Shown here: piece after piece, positions 8,602 to 18,433 of the stretch
How the letters are laid out: every line of letters starts with the position of its first letter
Position numbering within the stretch: the stretch's first letter is position 1
DNA from: Streptomyces sp. KL109B
GTDB lineage: Bacteria > Actinomycetota > Actinomycetes > Streptomycetales > Streptomycetaceae
DNA length: 64,000 nucleotides
Assembly (NCBI RefSeq): GCF_030766935.1
Contig: NZ_JASERL010000008.1
Span: 310,001 to 374,000 of the forward strand
Direction of reading: 5' to 3'
Position numbers and translations under genes: made by a program
Notes under the pieces: generated by a model
Database searches by the model: none
Seen by the model: the letters and a program-made list of their open reading frames with translations, nothing else
Told to the model about the DNA's origin: nothing

Positions 8602-8990
8602 TCGTCCTCGCCGCGTGCACCGCGCTCGGCGGGCTTGTGGCGCTGATCGCGGGCGCGTACGGGCTGCGGCGGGCGCGCCGGGTGCGCAGCGCGGGGAATG
8701 TCGCGCGAGCCCTGGTCAAGCCGCCGCAGCCGGGCACCGAGCGGCCGCTGTTGCAGTTCGAGACGGACGACGGGCGGGTCGTCGAGGTCGTCTCGCCGGT
8801 GCCGCCCAGCAAGCGGCGGCCACTGCCGGCGGGTGGCACGGTCAGCGTCGCGTACGACACCGAGGACCCGCGCGAGACGGTGCTGCTCGGCGCGGAACGG
8901 CCCGGCGTCGACCGGGCGTTCATGATCGCGGGGGCCTGTCTGGTGCTGGTGGGCATGGTGCTCGCGGTGGGGCTGAGCCGCTCGCGGTGA
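8598..8990 (+). CDS. small two-helix membrane protein, DUF3592-like
   Basis: 130 residues. GTG at 8598 overlaps the coaE stop (GTGA), implying translational coupling. One hydrophobic helix spans about residues 2-20 and another about 108-126; between them is a soluble beta-type segment with [20 protein letters not shown] and [14 protein letters not shown]. This helix-domain-helix pattern fits DUF3592 proteins. The function is unknown. Confidence 0.75.
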   Translation: MIVLAACTALGGLVALIAGAYGLRRARRVRSAGNVARALVKPPQPGTERPLLQFETDDGRVVEVVSPVPPSKRRPLPAGGTVSVAYDTEDPRETVLLGAERPGVDRAFMIAGACLVLVGMVLAVGLSRSR

Positions 8991-9087
8991 GGGCGCCGCG
9001 TGTCCCTACGGCGGGGCGCGGGCAGGAATAGGCCTTACGGTTCGCGGTGTTGACCTTCACGTGGTCGACGCGAGGAGGAGGTTCGTC

Positions 9088-9450
9088 GTGCCTGAAGCGA
9101 CCCCGGAGACGCACGTCATCGACTTTCGTGCCGCCGAGCAGCTGCTCGACGCCCGCGATCCGCGCGGAGCGGTGAAGCTTCTGGACGAGGTGCTCGCCGC
9201 GTATCCCGAGAACACCGCGGCCCGGCTGCTGAGAGCCCGCGCGTTCTTCGCCGCCGCGCAACTGCGGGCCGCCGAGCTTGAGTTCACGATCGTCCTTGAG
9301 CGCGAGCCGGACAACGCGTTCGCGCACTTCGCGCTGGCCAGGACGTACGAGCGGTGGTCGCGGCCGCAGCAGGCGCGCAAGCACTTTCGGCTGGCCGCCG
9401 CGCTTGATCCGCAGCCGGACTACGTGGCCGCCGCCCGCTTCGACGACTGA
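9088..9450 (+). CDS. tetratricopeptide-repeat protein
   Basis: 120 residues with about three TPR units: DARDPRGAVKLLDEVLAAYP, NTAARLLRARAFFAAAQLRA and DNAFAHFALARTYERWSRPQ. Such proteins act as protein-protein adaptors; the partner is unknown. GTG at 9088 has a GAGGAGGAGG site (about 9072-9081); the upstream in-frame GTG at 9061 has none. Confidence 0.85.
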   Translation: MPEATPETHVIDFRAAEQLLDARDPRGAVKLLDEVLAAYPENTAARLLRARAFFAAAQLRAAELEFTIVLEREPDNAFAHFALARTYERWSRPQQARKHFRLAAALDPQPDYVAAARFDD

Positions 9451-9460
9451 GCGGCCGTCG

Positions 9461-9760
9461 CTAGTGGGGCCTGCGGTACGGAGGGACGTCGCGGCCCGGC
9501 TGGTAGTGCGGGCCCTGGCGGATGTGCCGAAGGATCATGAACAGGTCGACCGTCGTGATCAGCCACAGGATTCCGCAGGCCAGTGCCCACCACGGGCGGT
9601 GCGCCAGCAGGAACGCGACGGTGCCGAAGACCGTCCAGACGAGCCCGAACAGGGCGAGGCCGAGGCGTAGGCGCAGGGGGCTGCGGGCGGTGACCGGTTC
9701 GTCACCGGTGCGGACGAAGTGTCCCGGGTGGGGGCGCGGATGCGGGTGCGTGCCGTGCAT
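9461..9760 (-). CDS. small membrane protein, DUF6343-like
   Basis: 99 residues. The His/Pro-rich N-terminus MHGTHPHPRPHPGHF is followed by GDEPVTARSPLRLRLGLALFG and two hydrophobic helices (about 34-53 and 58-76), then a polar tail YQPGRDVPPYRRPH. The pattern resembles the Streptomyces DUF6343 family; the function is unknown. The ATG is preceded by GAGGAGG. It is convergent with the TPR gene, whose stop lies 10 bp away. Confidence 0.75.
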   Translation of the reverse strand: MHGTHPHPRPHPGHFVRTGDEPVTARSPLRLRLGLALFGLVWTVFGTVAFLLAHRPWWALACGILWLITTVDLFMILRHIRQGPHYQPGRDVPPYRRPH

Positions 9761-9868
9761 GGGTGGCCTCCTCTCGGCGCGTACGGCGGGCAAGAGGTGC
9801 TTCTTCCAGGGTGCCACTGTTGGTCGGGGTGCGGGGAACGGCCCGGGTGGGCGGTTCGTTGGTCCGGC

Positions 9869-10564
9869 ATGGGACTTCAGATGCGTACGGGATACGAGGG
9901 CACGGGGCCGGGCGCGATCACGCCCGACGGCTGCGCCGTGGAGCTCTATTCGCGGCTCGCGGTCGAGGACGAGCCGGATGTCGTCGCGGGCGCGGTGCCC
10001 GCGGGGGCGAGGCTGCTGGAGTTGGGGTGCGGGGTCGGGCGCGTGACGCATCCGCTGGTCGAGCGCGGGTTCACGGTGACGGCGGTGGACGAGTCGGCGG
10101 AGATGCTGGAGCGGGTGCGTGGGGCGCGTACCGTGCGCGCGGCCATCGAGGAGCTCGACCTCGGCGAGAAGTTCGACGCGGTGATCCTCGGGTCGATCCT
10201 CGTGCACACCGGGGACGCGCGGGTGCGGGCCGGGATGCTGGACGCGTGTCGGCGTCATGTCGCGGACGACGGCTGTGTGTTGATTCAGCGGGAGCGGCCG
10301 GGGGTGCACGAGAACTTGCCGCGGGAGGTGGAGTTGCCGGGTGGGCTCACGATTCGGAAGTTGTACTCGGAGCCGGTGGAGGGGGCGGGTGGGGTGCGGT
10401 CGGTGAAGGTGGAGTACGAGTTTCCGGATGCGGTGTGGACGCAGACGTATCGGGTGCGGCCGTTGAGTCCGGTGGAGTTTGAACGGGCGTTGGCGGAGGC
10501 GGACTTGAAGGTCGACCGGGTGTTGACCGAGTACAGCGGGTGGGTGCGGGCTGTGCCGGCGTGA
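9869..10564 (+). CDS. class I SAM-dependent methyltransferase
   Basis: 231 residues. Motif I is RLLELGCGVGRVTHPL and motif II is FTVTAVDESAEML; the later motifs are weaker. The start PGAITPDGCAVELYSRL is a common actinomycete methyltransferase opening. Two in-frame ATGs (9869 and 9881) are possible and neither has a clear binding site, so the N-terminus is uncertain by four residues. The substrate is unknown. Confidence 0.8.
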   Translation: MGLQMRTGYEGTGPGAITPDGCAVELYSRLAVEDEPDVVAGAVPAGARLLELGCGVGRVTHPLVERGFTVTAVDESAEMLERVRGARTVRAAIEELDLGEKFDAVILGSILVHTGDARVRAGMLDACRRHVADDGCVLIQRERPGVHENLPREVELPGGLTIRKLYSEPVEGAGGVRSVKVEYEFPDAVWTQTYRVRPLSPVEFERALAEADLKVDRVLTEYSGWVRAVPA

Positions 10565-10570
10565 CGGGTT

Positions 10571-10670
10571 CGGGGCGCTGCCCCGGGCCCCGTTGCTCAA
10601 TCGCCGCAAGGGCTTAAAAGATCGGGGCTCTGCCCCGGACCCCGCTCCTCAATCGCCGGAGGGGCTTGAA
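10571..10670. repeat. two tandem copies of a dispersed Streptomyces intergenic repeat
   Basis: Copy 1 (about 10571-10618) and copy 2 (about 10623-10670) share CGGGGCTCTGCCCCGGACCC, the core CAATCGCC and a GGGCTT end. The GGGGC...GCCCC part forms a hairpin. This type of element is scattered between genes in many Streptomyces genomes (from general knowledge). Here it fills the gap after the methyltransferase and runs into the 3' end of the S4-domain gene. Confidence 0.75.
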
Positions 10671-11071
10671 CGGTCGAAGGTGGCGCGGAGGCGGTCCAGT
10701 TCGCGGCGGTCGCGTTTTGTGGGGCGGCCGGTGCCGCGGTCGCGGACGGGGAGAGGGGCGATGGGCTGGCGTGGGGGTGGCGGTGGGGAGTTGTCGATGT
10801 AGCACTCGGCGGCGACCGGGGCGCCGACCCGCTTGCGGATCAGGCGTACGACCTTGACCAGGCGCTCGTGGCCGCCGGGCTGGCGTACCCGTACCTCGTC
10901 GCCGATGTGCAGCGCGTACGCCGGTTTTACGCTCGTGCCGTTGACCTTGACGTGTCCGCCCTTGCAGGCCGCGGCGCCCGCCGAGCGGGTCTTGACCAGG
11001 CGTACGGCCCAGATCCAGCTGTCGACCCGTACGCTGCCGCTGCCGCTCCCGCCGTCCGTCTCCGATGCCAT
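10649..11071 (-). CDS. S4-domain RNA-binding protein (Hsp15/RqcP type)
   Basis: 140 residues. The S4 fold occupies about 15-75: VRVDSWIWAVRLVKTRSAGAAACKGG, HVKVNGTSVKPAYALHIGD and EVRVRQPGGHERLVKVVRL. The family includes Hsp15/HslR and RqcP, which bind 50S-nascent chain complexes during ribosome rescue; which role applies here is not decided by sequence. A basic Arg/Pro-rich tail follows. Its 3' end reaches into the dispersed repeat. ATG at 11071 has AAGG upstream. Confidence 0.85.
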   Translation of the reverse strand: MASETDGGSGSGSVRVDSWIWAVRLVKTRSAGAAACKGGHVKVNGTSVKPAYALHIGDEVRVRQPGGHERLVKVVRLIRKRVGAPVAAECYIDNSPPPPPRQPIAPLPVRDRGTGRPTKRDRRELDRLRATFDRSSPSGD

Positions 11072-11219
11072 GCCATCGACCTTAGCCCGGTGAGTGCCGC
11101 GGCCCGAACCCGTTGTCGTAACCCTCGGCGAGCCCCGGCCCGGCCGACCCCGCTCAGCACGGATAATCCGGGCGAAACGCGTGTATGGCGGGTATTCGAC
11201 AGCTAGGGGTGCGTACGGC

Positions 11220-12581
11220 ATGGGAACGGACAGTGGGTCGCGGGCGGCGGTCGACCGGTTGATGGAGGGGTTGCGGGGCGACCTGGAGCGGCTCGCGGCG
11301 ATTCCGTCCGTCGCCTTCCCCGGCTATCCGGAGGAGCCGGTGCGCGAGGCGCACGATCTGCTCGTCGGGCTGCTGCGGGATGCCGGTGTCGAGCACGTCG
11401 AGACGCTCGAACTGCCCGACACCGCGCCCGTGATCTTCGGTGAGATCCCGCCGCCCACGCCCGACGCGCCCACCGTGCTGCTCTACTCGCACTACGACGT
11501 GCAGCCGCCCGGCGACGAGAGCCTGTGGAAGTCGCCGCCGTTCGAGCCGACCGAGATCGAGGGCGGGCTGCGGGCGCGAGGTATCGCGGACGACAAGTCG
11601 AATGTCATCGCGCACCTGGGGATGCTGCGGGCCTTCGGCGGGCGCCCACCGGTCGGCGTCAAGATCGTGTTCGAGGGGCAGGAGGAGTACGGGAGTCCCT
11701 TCGACGCCTATCCGCCGACCGATCCCGAGCGGTTCGCCTGCGACGCGATGGTCATCGCCGACCTCGGCAATCTCCGCCCCGGAACCCCCACCCTCACCAC
11801 CGGGCTTCGCGGCGCCGCCGAGGTGACCGTAGAGGTCCGGACCCTTCAAGAGGCGCGTCACAGTGGGGAGTTCGGGGGCGCCGCGCCCGACGCGCTGCTC
11901 GTTCTGCTGAAGGCGTTGGCCACGCTCCATGACGTCCACGGTGATGTCGCCGTCGAAGGGCTGCGTCGTGAGGAGTGGACCGGTGGTGCCGGATACACGG
12001 ACGAGGAGTTCCGGGAGCTCGCCGGGGTCGAGGAGGGGCTGCCGCTGATCGGCAGTGGGACGCTCGGCGAGCGGCTGTGGAGCGGGCCCGCCATCACCGT
12101 CATCGGCCTCGACGCGCCCAGCGTGGAGAACGCCGCGTCGGCCGTCGTCCCGTACGCCCGCGCAAAGTTGAACCTCCGCTTCCACCCCCAGCAGGACCCG
12201 GTCGAGGCCCAGGAACTCCTCGTACGGCAGCTGCGCTCACTGCGCCCCTTCGGCATCGCGCTCACCGTCACCCCCGGCGACACCGGGCCCGGCTACGAGG
12301 CGGCGACCGGCGGCCCCGCCTACCGTGCCGCCCGCGCCGCGCTCAAGGAGGCGTGGGGGAAGGACGCCTCGTACGTCGCGACCGGCGGCTCGATCCCGCT
12401 GGTCAACGGGCTCGCGCAGGCCGCGCCCGGCGCCGAGGTGCTGCTCTTCGGCGCCCAGGACAACCTCTGCAATCTGCACGCCCCGAACGAGCGCGTCCTC
12501 TTCTCCGAGCTGCACGCCACGGTCGTCGCCATGTGTGCGTTCGTGAAGGAGTACGCGGCCGACTTCCGGAGCGGATCATGA
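11220..12581 (+). CDS. M20 family dipeptidase
   Basis: 453 residues, a zinc aminoacylase/dipeptidase of the M20 (CNDP-like) family. Metal ligands are visible: YSHYDVQPP (His, Asp), GIADDKSN (bridging Asp), FEGQEEYGS (catalytic and ligand Glu pair) and a C-terminal His in NLHAPNERV. The SHYDVQPPGDESLWKSPPFE signature is typical. A dimerisation domain lies between. Its stop overlaps the transporter start by four bases (ATGA), so the pair is co-translated; the enzyme probably hydrolyses what the transporter brings in. Confidence 0.92.
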   Translation: MGTDSGSRAAVDRLMEGLRGDLERLAAIPSVAFPGYPEEPVREAHDLLVGLLRDAGVEHVETLELPDTAPVIFGEIPPPTPDAPTVLLYSHYDVQPPGDESLWKSPPFEPTEIEGGLRARGIADDKSNVIAHLGMLRAFGGRPPVGVKIVFEGQEEYGSPFDAYPPTDPERFACDAMVIADLGNLRPGTPTLTTGLRGAAEVTVEVRTLQEARHSGEFGGAAPDALLVLLKALATLHDVHGDVAVEGLRREEWTGGAGYTDEEFRELAGVEEGLPLIGSGTLGERLWSGPAITVIGLDAPSVENAASAVVPYARAKLNLRFHPQQDPVEAQELLVRQLRSLRPFGIALTVTPGDTGPGYEAATGGPAYRAARAALKEAWGKDASYVATGGSIPLVNGLAQAAPGAEVLLFGAQDNLCNLHAPNERVLFSELHATVVAMCAFVKEYAADFRSGS

Positions 12582-14131
12582 GCACGGCCGGTGGCACCAC
12601 CGGCACCACCGAGACCCCTGAACAGCCGCCGGGGAAACGGAAGTTCACCTTCCCCAGCGCCCTCACCGTCCTCGCCGTCGTCACGATCGCGATCTGGCTG
12701 CTCGCGTTCCTCATCCCGTCGGGGGAGTACGACAGGAACGGTGAGGGGGCGCCCGTCGAGGGGACGTATCAGCGCGTCGACTCCGGGCAGTCCTTCGTCG
12801 ACCGGCTGAATGATCTCTTCCTCTCCCCGGTCAACGGCCTGTACGGCATCCAGGATCCGAAGACCGCTCTCGTCTCGCCCGACAACTCCGGTGATCTGTA
12901 CGGCAGCGCGGGGGTTTTCCTGTTCGTGCTCGCCATTGGGGCCTTCATCACCGTCGTGTTCGCGACCGGGGCGCTCGATCGCGGCATCGGGCGGCTCGCC
13001 CACCGGCTGCGCGAGCGCGGGGCGCTGCTCATCGCGGGGGTCATGGTCGTCTTCTCGGTGCTCGGCACGGTCGAGGGCTTCGCCGAGGAGACGCTCGGGT
13101 TCTACGGGCTGATCGTGCCGTTGATGCTGGCGCTCGGGTACGACCGGATGACGGCGGTCGGGGCGATCATCCTGGGCGCTGGTGTCGGTGTGCTGTGCTC
13201 CACCGTCAATCCGTTCGCGACCGGCGTCGCGTCCTCCGCCGCCGACATCTCGCTCGGCGACGGCATCGCGCTGCGGTTCGTGATGTGGATCGTGCTGACC
13301 GGGGTCACCGTCGCGTACGTCATCCAGTACGCGAGGCGGGTGCGGCGGGACCCGGAGCGGTCGCTGTCCGGGTTCCTGCCGGGGGACCGGGACCGTGACG
13401 AGACGGCGAGCGGGGCGGACGGGGCCGCCGAGGTGCCCGAACTGACCGCGCTGCACAAGGGAGTTCTGGTCGCGACAGCGCTCGTCTTCGCCTTCATGAT
13501 CTTCTCGGTGGTGCCCTGGGCGAGCGCCCTGACCGGGGACGCCGACGCCACCCCGTACGGCTGGGAACTCGACTGGTCGTTCCCGCAGTTGGCGGCGCTG
13601 TTCCTGGTCGCGGCCGTGCTGGTGGGGATCGTCGCGCGGATGGGCGAGCAGAAGCTCAGCTCGACGATCATTCAGGGCGCCGCCGACTTCGTGTCGCCCG
13701 CGCTCGTCATCCTGCTGGCCCGCGGCGTCACCGTCATCATGAACAACTCGAAGATCACGGACACGGTGCTGCACGCCATCGAGGGCGTGGTCAAGGGCAC
13801 CTCCTCCGGCATCTTCGCGATCATCGTCTTCGTCGTGAACCTGCCGCTCGCCTTCCTCATCCCGTCCACGTCCGGGCACGCCACCCTCGCCATGCCGATC
13901 CTCGCGCCGCTCGCCGACTTCGCGGGCGTCTCGCGGGCGGTCGTCGTGACGGCGTGGCAGGCGGCCAGCGGCTGGATGAACCTGTGGGTGCCGACGACCG
14001 CCGTCACCATCGGCGGCGTCGCCCTCGCGAAGGTCGGCTACGACAAGTACCTGCGGTTCGTGTGGCCGCTGCTGGCGATCCTGTTCGTGCTGATCTGTGT
14101 GTTCGTCGCGCTGGGGGCCGCGTTCACGTAG
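12578..14131 (+). CDS. YfcC-family membrane transporter
   Basis: 517 residues with about 12 hydrophobic segments and the YfcC/AbgT-like opening [29 protein letters not shown]. Conserved stretches are [18 protein letters not shown] and [20 protein letters not shown], both typical of this ion-coupled amino-acid or peptide carrier group. It is coupled to the M20 dipeptidase by an ATGA overlap, which supports uptake of peptides or N-acyl amino acids. The exact substrate is inferred from context only. Confidence 0.85.
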   Translation: MSTAGGTTGTTETPEQPPGKRKFTFPSALTVLAVVTIAIWLLAFLIPSGEYDRNGEGAPVEGTYQRVDSGQSFVDRLNDLFLSPVNGLYGIQDPKTALVSPDNSGDLYGSAGVFLFVLAIGAFITVVFATGALDRGIGRLAHRLRERGALLIAGVMVVFSVLGTVEGFAEETLGFYGLIVPLMLALGYDRMTAVGAIILGAGVGVLCSTVNPFATGVASSAADISLGDGIALRFVMWIVLTGVTVAYVIQYARRVRRDPERSLSGFLPGDRDRDETASGADGAAEVPELTALHKGVLVATALVFAFMIFSVVPWASALTGDADATPYGWELDWSFPQLAALFLVAAVLVGIVARMGEQKLSSTIIQGAADFVSPALVILLARGVTVIMNNSKITDTVLHAIEGVVKGTSSGIFAIIVFVVNLPLAFLIPSTSGHATLAMPILAPLADFAGVSRAVVVTAWQAASGWMNLWVPTTAVTIGGVALAKVGYDKYLRFVWPLLAILFVLICVFVALGAAFT

Positions 14132-14151
14132 CGCGCCTATCGTCGGGTGGC

Positions 14152-14886
14152 ATGGACGGTGACGGTCTCGGTGAACTCGACGAGCGGATCAGCGGGTGCC
14201 GGGCCTGCCCGCGGCTCGTCGAGTGGCGGGAGGAGGTCGCGCGCACGAAGCGGGCGGCCTTCGCCGACTGGACGTACTGGGGGCGCCCGGTGCCCGGCTT
14301 CGGCCCGCACGACGCCCCGCTCCTGATCGTCGGCCTCGCCCCCGCCGCGCACGGCGCCAACCGCACCGGCCGCATGTTCACGGGCGACCGCTCCGGCGAC
14401 GTCCTCTTCCAGGCCCTGTACGACATCGGGCTCGCGTCCCGGCCGGACGCCGTCAGCGCCGACGACGGGCTGACCCTGGACGGCGTACGGATCACCTCAC
14501 CCGTGCACTGCGCGCCGCCCGCCAACAAGCCGACCCCGGCCGAGCGCGACACCTGCAGGCCGTGGCTCGTCCAGGAGCTGAACCTGCTGCGGCCGACGCT
14601 GCGCGCGGTCGTCGTGCTCGGCGCGTTCGGCTGGCAGGCGGCGCTGCCGGCGTTCGCCGAGGCGGGCTGGGAGGTGCCGCGCCCGCGCCCGGTGTTCGGG
14701 CACGGCGCCCGCGTCGACCTGGGGGAGTTGGCAGTTTACGGCTGCTTCCACGTGAGCCAGCGCAACACTTTCACCGGCCGGCTCACCCCTCAGATGCTGC
14801 GCGGAGTCCTGCGGGAGGCGGCGCGCACGGCGGGCCTGAACCCGTTTGGCTCAATTCGGCGGGCCGGGGACGCTCCCGCTTCCTAG
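14152..14886 (+). CDS. uracil-DNA glycosylase, family 5 (UDGb)
   Basis: 244 residues. The Cys pair in [13 protein letters not shown] begins a 4Fe-4S cluster site. The family-5 active-site motif is [19 protein letters not shown], where Ala replaces the usual catalytic polar residue, and the second motif is [13 protein letters not shown]. UDGb enzymes remove uracil, and often hypoxanthine, from DNA in base excision repair. The start is ATG at 14152, just after the YfcC stop. It is a repair gene but no damage-type promoter is visible in front of it. Confidence 0.92.
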   Translation: MDGDGLGELDERISGCRACPRLVEWREEVARTKRAAFADWTYWGRPVPGFGPHDAPLLIVGLAPAAHGANRTGRMFTGDRSGDVLFQALYDIGLASRPDAVSADDGLTLDGVRITSPVHCAPPANKPTPAERDTCRPWLVQELNLLRPTLRAVVVLGAFGWQAALPAFAEAGWEVPRPRPVFGHGARVDLGELAVYGCFHVSQRNTFTGRLTPQMLRGVLREAARTAGLNPFGSIRRAGDAPAS

Positions 14887-14895
14887 CGTGGCGGT

Positions 14896-16104
14896 GTGGC
14901 AGCACAGACAGCGCAGGAGACGACGTCCAAGCCGCCCGCGGCGGCGTATCGCAACCTCATCGTGGCGACGGTGGGCTTCGCCCTCACGTTCTGGGCCTGG
15001 AACCTCATCGCCCCCCTCGGCAGCGCCTTCGGCGAGAGCCTGGGGCTCAGCTCGTTCGAGCAGTCCTTCCTGGTCGCCGTGCCCGTGATCGTCGGCTCCG
15101 TCGGCCGCATCCCGGTCGGCGCCCTGACCGACAAGTTCGGCGCCAAGCTGATGTTCCCGCTGGTCACCGCCGCGACGATCATCCCGGTGCTGCTGATCAC
15201 GGTGGCGCGCGACTCGTACCTGGCGATGGTCGTCGTCGGCTTCTTCCTGGGCCTCGGCGGCACCACGTTCGCCATCGGTGTTCCGCTGGTGAACTCCTGG
15301 TTCCCGCCCGAGAAGCGCGGCGCGGCCGTCGGCATCTTCGGCATGGGCATGGGCGGCGTGGCCCTCTCCGGGTACTTCACGCCGCGCATCGCCAAGCACG
15401 GCGAGAACCTTCCGTTCTTCATCGTGGCGCTGGCGCTCGCCGTGTACGTCGTCTTCGCCTGGTTCCTCCTCAGCGACCGCCCCGACCGCACCATCCCCAC
15501 CACCTCGCTCGGCGAACGCCTCGGTGAGGCGGGGAAGCTGCGGGTGACCTGGGAGCTTTCGGCGCTCTACGCGATCGGGTTCGGCGGCATCGTCGCGTAC
15601 GGCACGTATCTGCCGACGTACCTGAAGACCTGGTACGACCTCGACCCCGTCGACGCGGGCACGAAGGCCGCGGGGTTCGCCCTCGTCACCGTCATCTTCC
15701 GGCCGCTCGGCGGCTGGCTCTCCGACCGGATCCACCCGGCGGTCGTCACGGCGTGGGCGCTCGGCGTCGTCGCGCTCTTCGCCATCGTGCAGGCCTTCAA
15801 CCCGCACCTGGCCCCCGGCGGCACGATCGACCTGCTGGTCATGGCGGCGGGCCTGGGCACCGCGAGCGGCAGCGTCTTCGCCCTCGTCGCCCAGGTCACC
15901 CCACCGTCCCAGGTCGGCTCGGTCACCGGCATCGTCGGTGCCATCGGCGGCCTCGGCGGTTTCGTCCCGCCGCTCGTCATGGGCGCGATCTACAGCGCGC
16001 AGGACTCGTACTCCATCGGCTTCATGCTGCTGTCCGACCTGGCGCTCGCGGGCTGTGTGTACGCGTACGGGCGGATGCGCGGCATCAAGGCGCAGGAACT
16101 CTGA
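14896..16104 (+). CDS. nitrate/nitrite-type MFS transporter
   Basis: 402 residues, 12 predicted helices. NarK/NasA-type signatures are visible: TFWAWNLIAPLGSAFGE, GRIPVGALTDKFGAK (MFS loop motif), GGTTFAIGVPLVNSWFPPE-KRG and GFALVTVIFRPLGGWLSDR. It is predicted to move nitrate in or nitrite out. No nitrate reductase genes are in the window. GTG at 14896 lies 10 bp after the UDGb stop without a clear binding site. Confidence 0.88.
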   Translation: MAAQTAQETTSKPPAAAYRNLIVATVGFALTFWAWNLIAPLGSAFGESLGLSSFEQSFLVAVPVIVGSVGRIPVGALTDKFGAKLMFPLVTAATIIPVLLITVARDSYLAMVVVGFFLGLGGTTFAIGVPLVNSWFPPEKRGAAVGIFGMGMGGVALSGYFTPRIAKHGENLPFFIVALALAVYVVFAWFLLSDRPDRTIPTTSLGERLGEAGKLRVTWELSALYAIGFGGIVAYGTYLPTYLKTWYDLDPVDAGTKAAGFALVTVIFRPLGGWLSDRIHPAVVTAWALGVVALFAIVQAFNPHLAPGGTIDLLVMAAGLGTASGSVFALVAQVTPPSQVGSVTGIVGAIGGLGGFVPPLVMGAIYSAQDSYSIGFMLLSDLALAGCVYAYGRMRGIKAQEL

Positions 16105-16150
16105 CGGAACTCTGAGGCGGCACCCGGCGGGCGCGCCATAGGCTCGCCGG

Positions 16151-17149
16151 ATGTCTTCTCTGCACCCGCCCGTCGAACCGTACGACCAGGGCCTGCTCGA
16201 CGTCGGCGACGGCAACCGGATCCACTGGGAGACCTGCGGAAACCCGCACGGCAAACCCGCGCTCGTGCTGCACGGCGGGCCGGGCTCCGGGGCCTCGCCG
16301 TTCACCCGCCGCCTCTTCGACCCGGACCGCTACCGGATCGTGCTGCTCGACCAGCGTGGCGCCGGCCGGTCGACGCCGCCCGCGAGCGCGTACGACACCG
16401 ACATGAGCGTGAACACGCTCCCGAAGCTGCTGGCCGACCTGGAGCTGCTGCGCGCCCACCTCGGCATCGAGCGGTGGCTGGTGTGGGGCGTCTCGTTCGG
16501 CTCGGTGCTGGCGCTGCGGTACGCGCAGACGCACCGGGACGCCGTCTCCGAACTGGTCCTGACGGGGCTCGCGACGGGGAGTCAGGAGGAGGTCGACCTG
16601 ATGGCGCGGGGGCTCGGGAAGGTGTTCCCGGAGGCGTTCGCGGAGTTCGCCGACGGGGTGCCCGCGGAGGAGCGGGACGGTGATCTCACGGCCGCGTACA
16701 ACCGGCTCCTGGAGTCCCCCGACCCGGCCGTGCGGGAGCGGGCGGCGCTGGCCTGGACCGACTGGGAGACCGCGGTCGCCTCGCAGCCGCAGCGCTCCGT
16801 CCCCCGCTACCAGGACCCCGACTTCCGTTACGGCTTCGCGCGCACCGTCACGCACTACTGGTCGCGGGGCCACTTCCTGGACGCGCCCGACACGGTGCTG
16901 CGGGACCTGCCGCTGCTGGCAGGGCTCCCGGCGGTGATCGTGCAGGGGAAGGTGGACCTGGGCAATCTGCTGGGCATCCCGTGGCGGGTCGCGGCGGCCT
17001 GGCCGGACGCGGAGCTGGTCGTCGTGGACGACGCCGGGCACAACGCGGGCGCGCCCGGCATCACCGACGAACTGGTCGCGGCGCTCGACCGGTTCGCCGG
17101 GCAGGGGCGGCTCAGCGGGCGCGACGCCGTTGAGGGGACGTCGCCCTAG
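16151..17149 (+). CDS. pip: prolyl aminopeptidase (proline iminopeptidase)
   Basis: 332 residues, alpha/beta hydrolase of peptidase family S33. HGGPGSGASP is the oxyanion-hole motif, LLDQRGAGRSTP is diagnostic, the nucleophile elbow is GVSFGS and the catalytic His lies in DAGHNAG. It releases N-terminal proline from peptides in the cytoplasm. The stop overlaps the convergent ferredoxin-like gene by four bases. Confidence 0.92.
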   Translation: MSSLHPPVEPYDQGLLDVGDGNRIHWETCGNPHGKPALVLHGGPGSGASPFTRRLFDPDRYRIVLLDQRGAGRSTPPASAYDTDMSVNTLPKLLADLELLRAHLGIERWLVWGVSFGSVLALRYAQTHRDAVSELVLTGLATGSQEEVDLMARGLGKVFPEAFAEFADGVPAEERDGDLTAAYNRLLESPDPAVRERAALAWTDWETAVASQPQRSVPRYQDPDFRYGFARTVTHYWSRGHFLDAPDTVLRDLPLLAGLPAVIVQGKVDLGNLLGIPWRVAAAWPDAELVVVDDAGHNAGAPGITDELVAALDRFAGQGRLSGRDAVEGTSP

Positions 17150-17613
17150 CGGCGGGCGCGGCGGCGCCTGACGCGCTCGCCCTGCGCCTCGATGAACTGC
17201 AGCTCGAGGGCGGCCGGGGCGGCGGCGAGACCGGGCCCGCCGGCCTCCGCCCACGCCAGCACCTCGTCGGTCACGTCGTCGCCCATGGTCCAGCCGATCC
17301 ACGCCGCCTTCCCGCCCCGGGCGCGGCCCCGGGCGGAGGGCTGGAGCACGACGACGTTCGCCTGGTCGCACGGGCCGAGACAGTCGACGACCCGCACGGC
17401 GAACCGCCCCCGCGAGGCCCGCGCCGCCGCCTGCCACCGCTCCAACTGCCAGTCGTGGTCGTAGCCGGGGTACTTGCGGGCATCGCCGCAGCAGCAGCCC
17501 CGGCACACGACGAGCGTGCAGGGACGGGTGCGGGCGGCGCCGATGAGGGTGGGGGTGGGCACGGGGACGGATGCTCCTGCTGTTTCGGGGTTCTTACGGG
17601 GTGGGCTCGTCAT
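17146..17613 (-). CDS. thioredoxin-like [2Fe-2S] ferredoxin-type protein
   Basis: 155 residues. Cysteines in TLVVCRGCCCGDARKYPG and VVDCLGPCDQANVVV match the thioredoxin-like 2Fe-2S ferredoxin family often annotated as (2Fe-2S) ferredoxin domain-containing protein. The electron partner is unknown. ATG at 17613 overlaps the 3' end of the GntR gene by 20 bp, so both are probably on one transcript; a later start is possible because the first 27 residues look disordered. Confidence 0.8.
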   Translation of the reverse strand: MTSPPRKNPETAGASVPVPTPTLIGAARTRPCTLVVCRGCCCGDARKYPGYDHDWQLERWQAAARASRGRFAVRVVDCLGPCDQANVVVLQPSARGRARGGKAAWIGWTMGDDVTDEVLAWAEAGGPGLAAAPAALELQFIEAQGERVRRRRARR

Positions 17614-18298
17614 CGAAGAGATGACGCCACGTGAAGTGGTAGTTGGTGCGGACGTGGGTGAGCGCCACCGCCCGCGCCCGCTCGGCGTCGCCGCCGGCCA
17701 GCGCGTCGTACAACTCCAGGTGCTCCGTGAGCTGTTGGGACCACTCCTCGGCGCGCCGCGTCAGCCAGCGCAGCCGCCCGCTGACGGGCTGCATCACGGA
17801 CACGATGAGTTCGTTGCGCGCCATCGCCAACACCCGGTCGTGGAAACGGGAGTTGACGTCCGTGTTGGTCTCGGCGTCACCCTCGCGCGTCGCCCGCGTG
17901 GCCCGCTCCAGGAGCCCCGCGAGCTCCGCCAGGTCGTCCTTGGTGGCCCGCTCGGCCGCGAGCCCGGCGGCGTACACCTCCAAGGCCTCGCGCAGCTCGT
18001 ACAGTTCGGCGACGTCGGTGCGGGTCAGGGTGCGCACGACGGCCCTGCGCGGCGTCTCGTACGTCACGAAGCCCTCGGCGAGCAGCGCCCGGATCGCCTC
18101 CCGGACGGGCACCCGGGACACCCCGAACCGGTCGGCGAGCTCCCGCTCCACGAGCCGGTCGCCGGGCCGTCGGCGCCCGCCGATGATGTCGTCGCGCAGC
18201 GCGGCGAGCACGCGCTCGCGCACCGCGCCCAGGGGCTCCGGGGACATGGGGGGCATGGAGGGCTCGCGGGGGTCCACCGATCCTTCCGTCGTCGTCAT
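17594..18298 (-). CDS. GntR-family regulator, FadR (FCD) subfamily
   Basis: 234 residues. The winged HTH at about 24-90 has RPGDRLVERELADRFGVSRV and PVREAIRALLAEGFV. An FCD all-helical effector domain follows, with metal/ligand-type residues in ELREALEVYAAGLAA, NSRFHDRVLAMA and HLELYDALAGGDAERA. The ATG has GGAG upstream. It is divergent from an NCS1 transporter; a perfect palindrome between them is the likely operator, so the regulator probably controls nucleobase or allantoin-type uptake and itself. Confidence 0.92.
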   Translation of the reverse strand: MTTTEGSVDPREPSMPPMSPEPLGAVRERVLAALRDDIIGGRRRPGDRLVERELADRFGVSRVPVREAIRALLAEGFVTYETPRRAVVRTLTRTDVAELYELREALEVYAAGLAAERATKDDLAELAGLLERATRATREGDAETNTDVNSRFHDRVLAMARNELIVSVMQPVSGRLRWLTRRAEEWSQQLTEHLELYDALAGGDAERARAVALTHVRTNYHFTWRHLFDDEPTP

Positions 18299-18433
18299 GC
18301 TCTCCATCTTCGTCGATGCGGGGGGCGGGCAGGGGGAGTGGGGTGGGTTTGCCGTGGGAGGCGGGGGTGGCTTTACGGAGATGTAACCGCACGGACATTG
18401 CCGGGTGTGGTCGGCGGCGGGACGATCGCGCGA

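Noticed and set aside
8991-9087. TTGACC at about 9048 as a promoter of the TPR gene
   Set aside because: A -10 at the right distance would fall on the ribosome site and start codon region with no TANNNT match.
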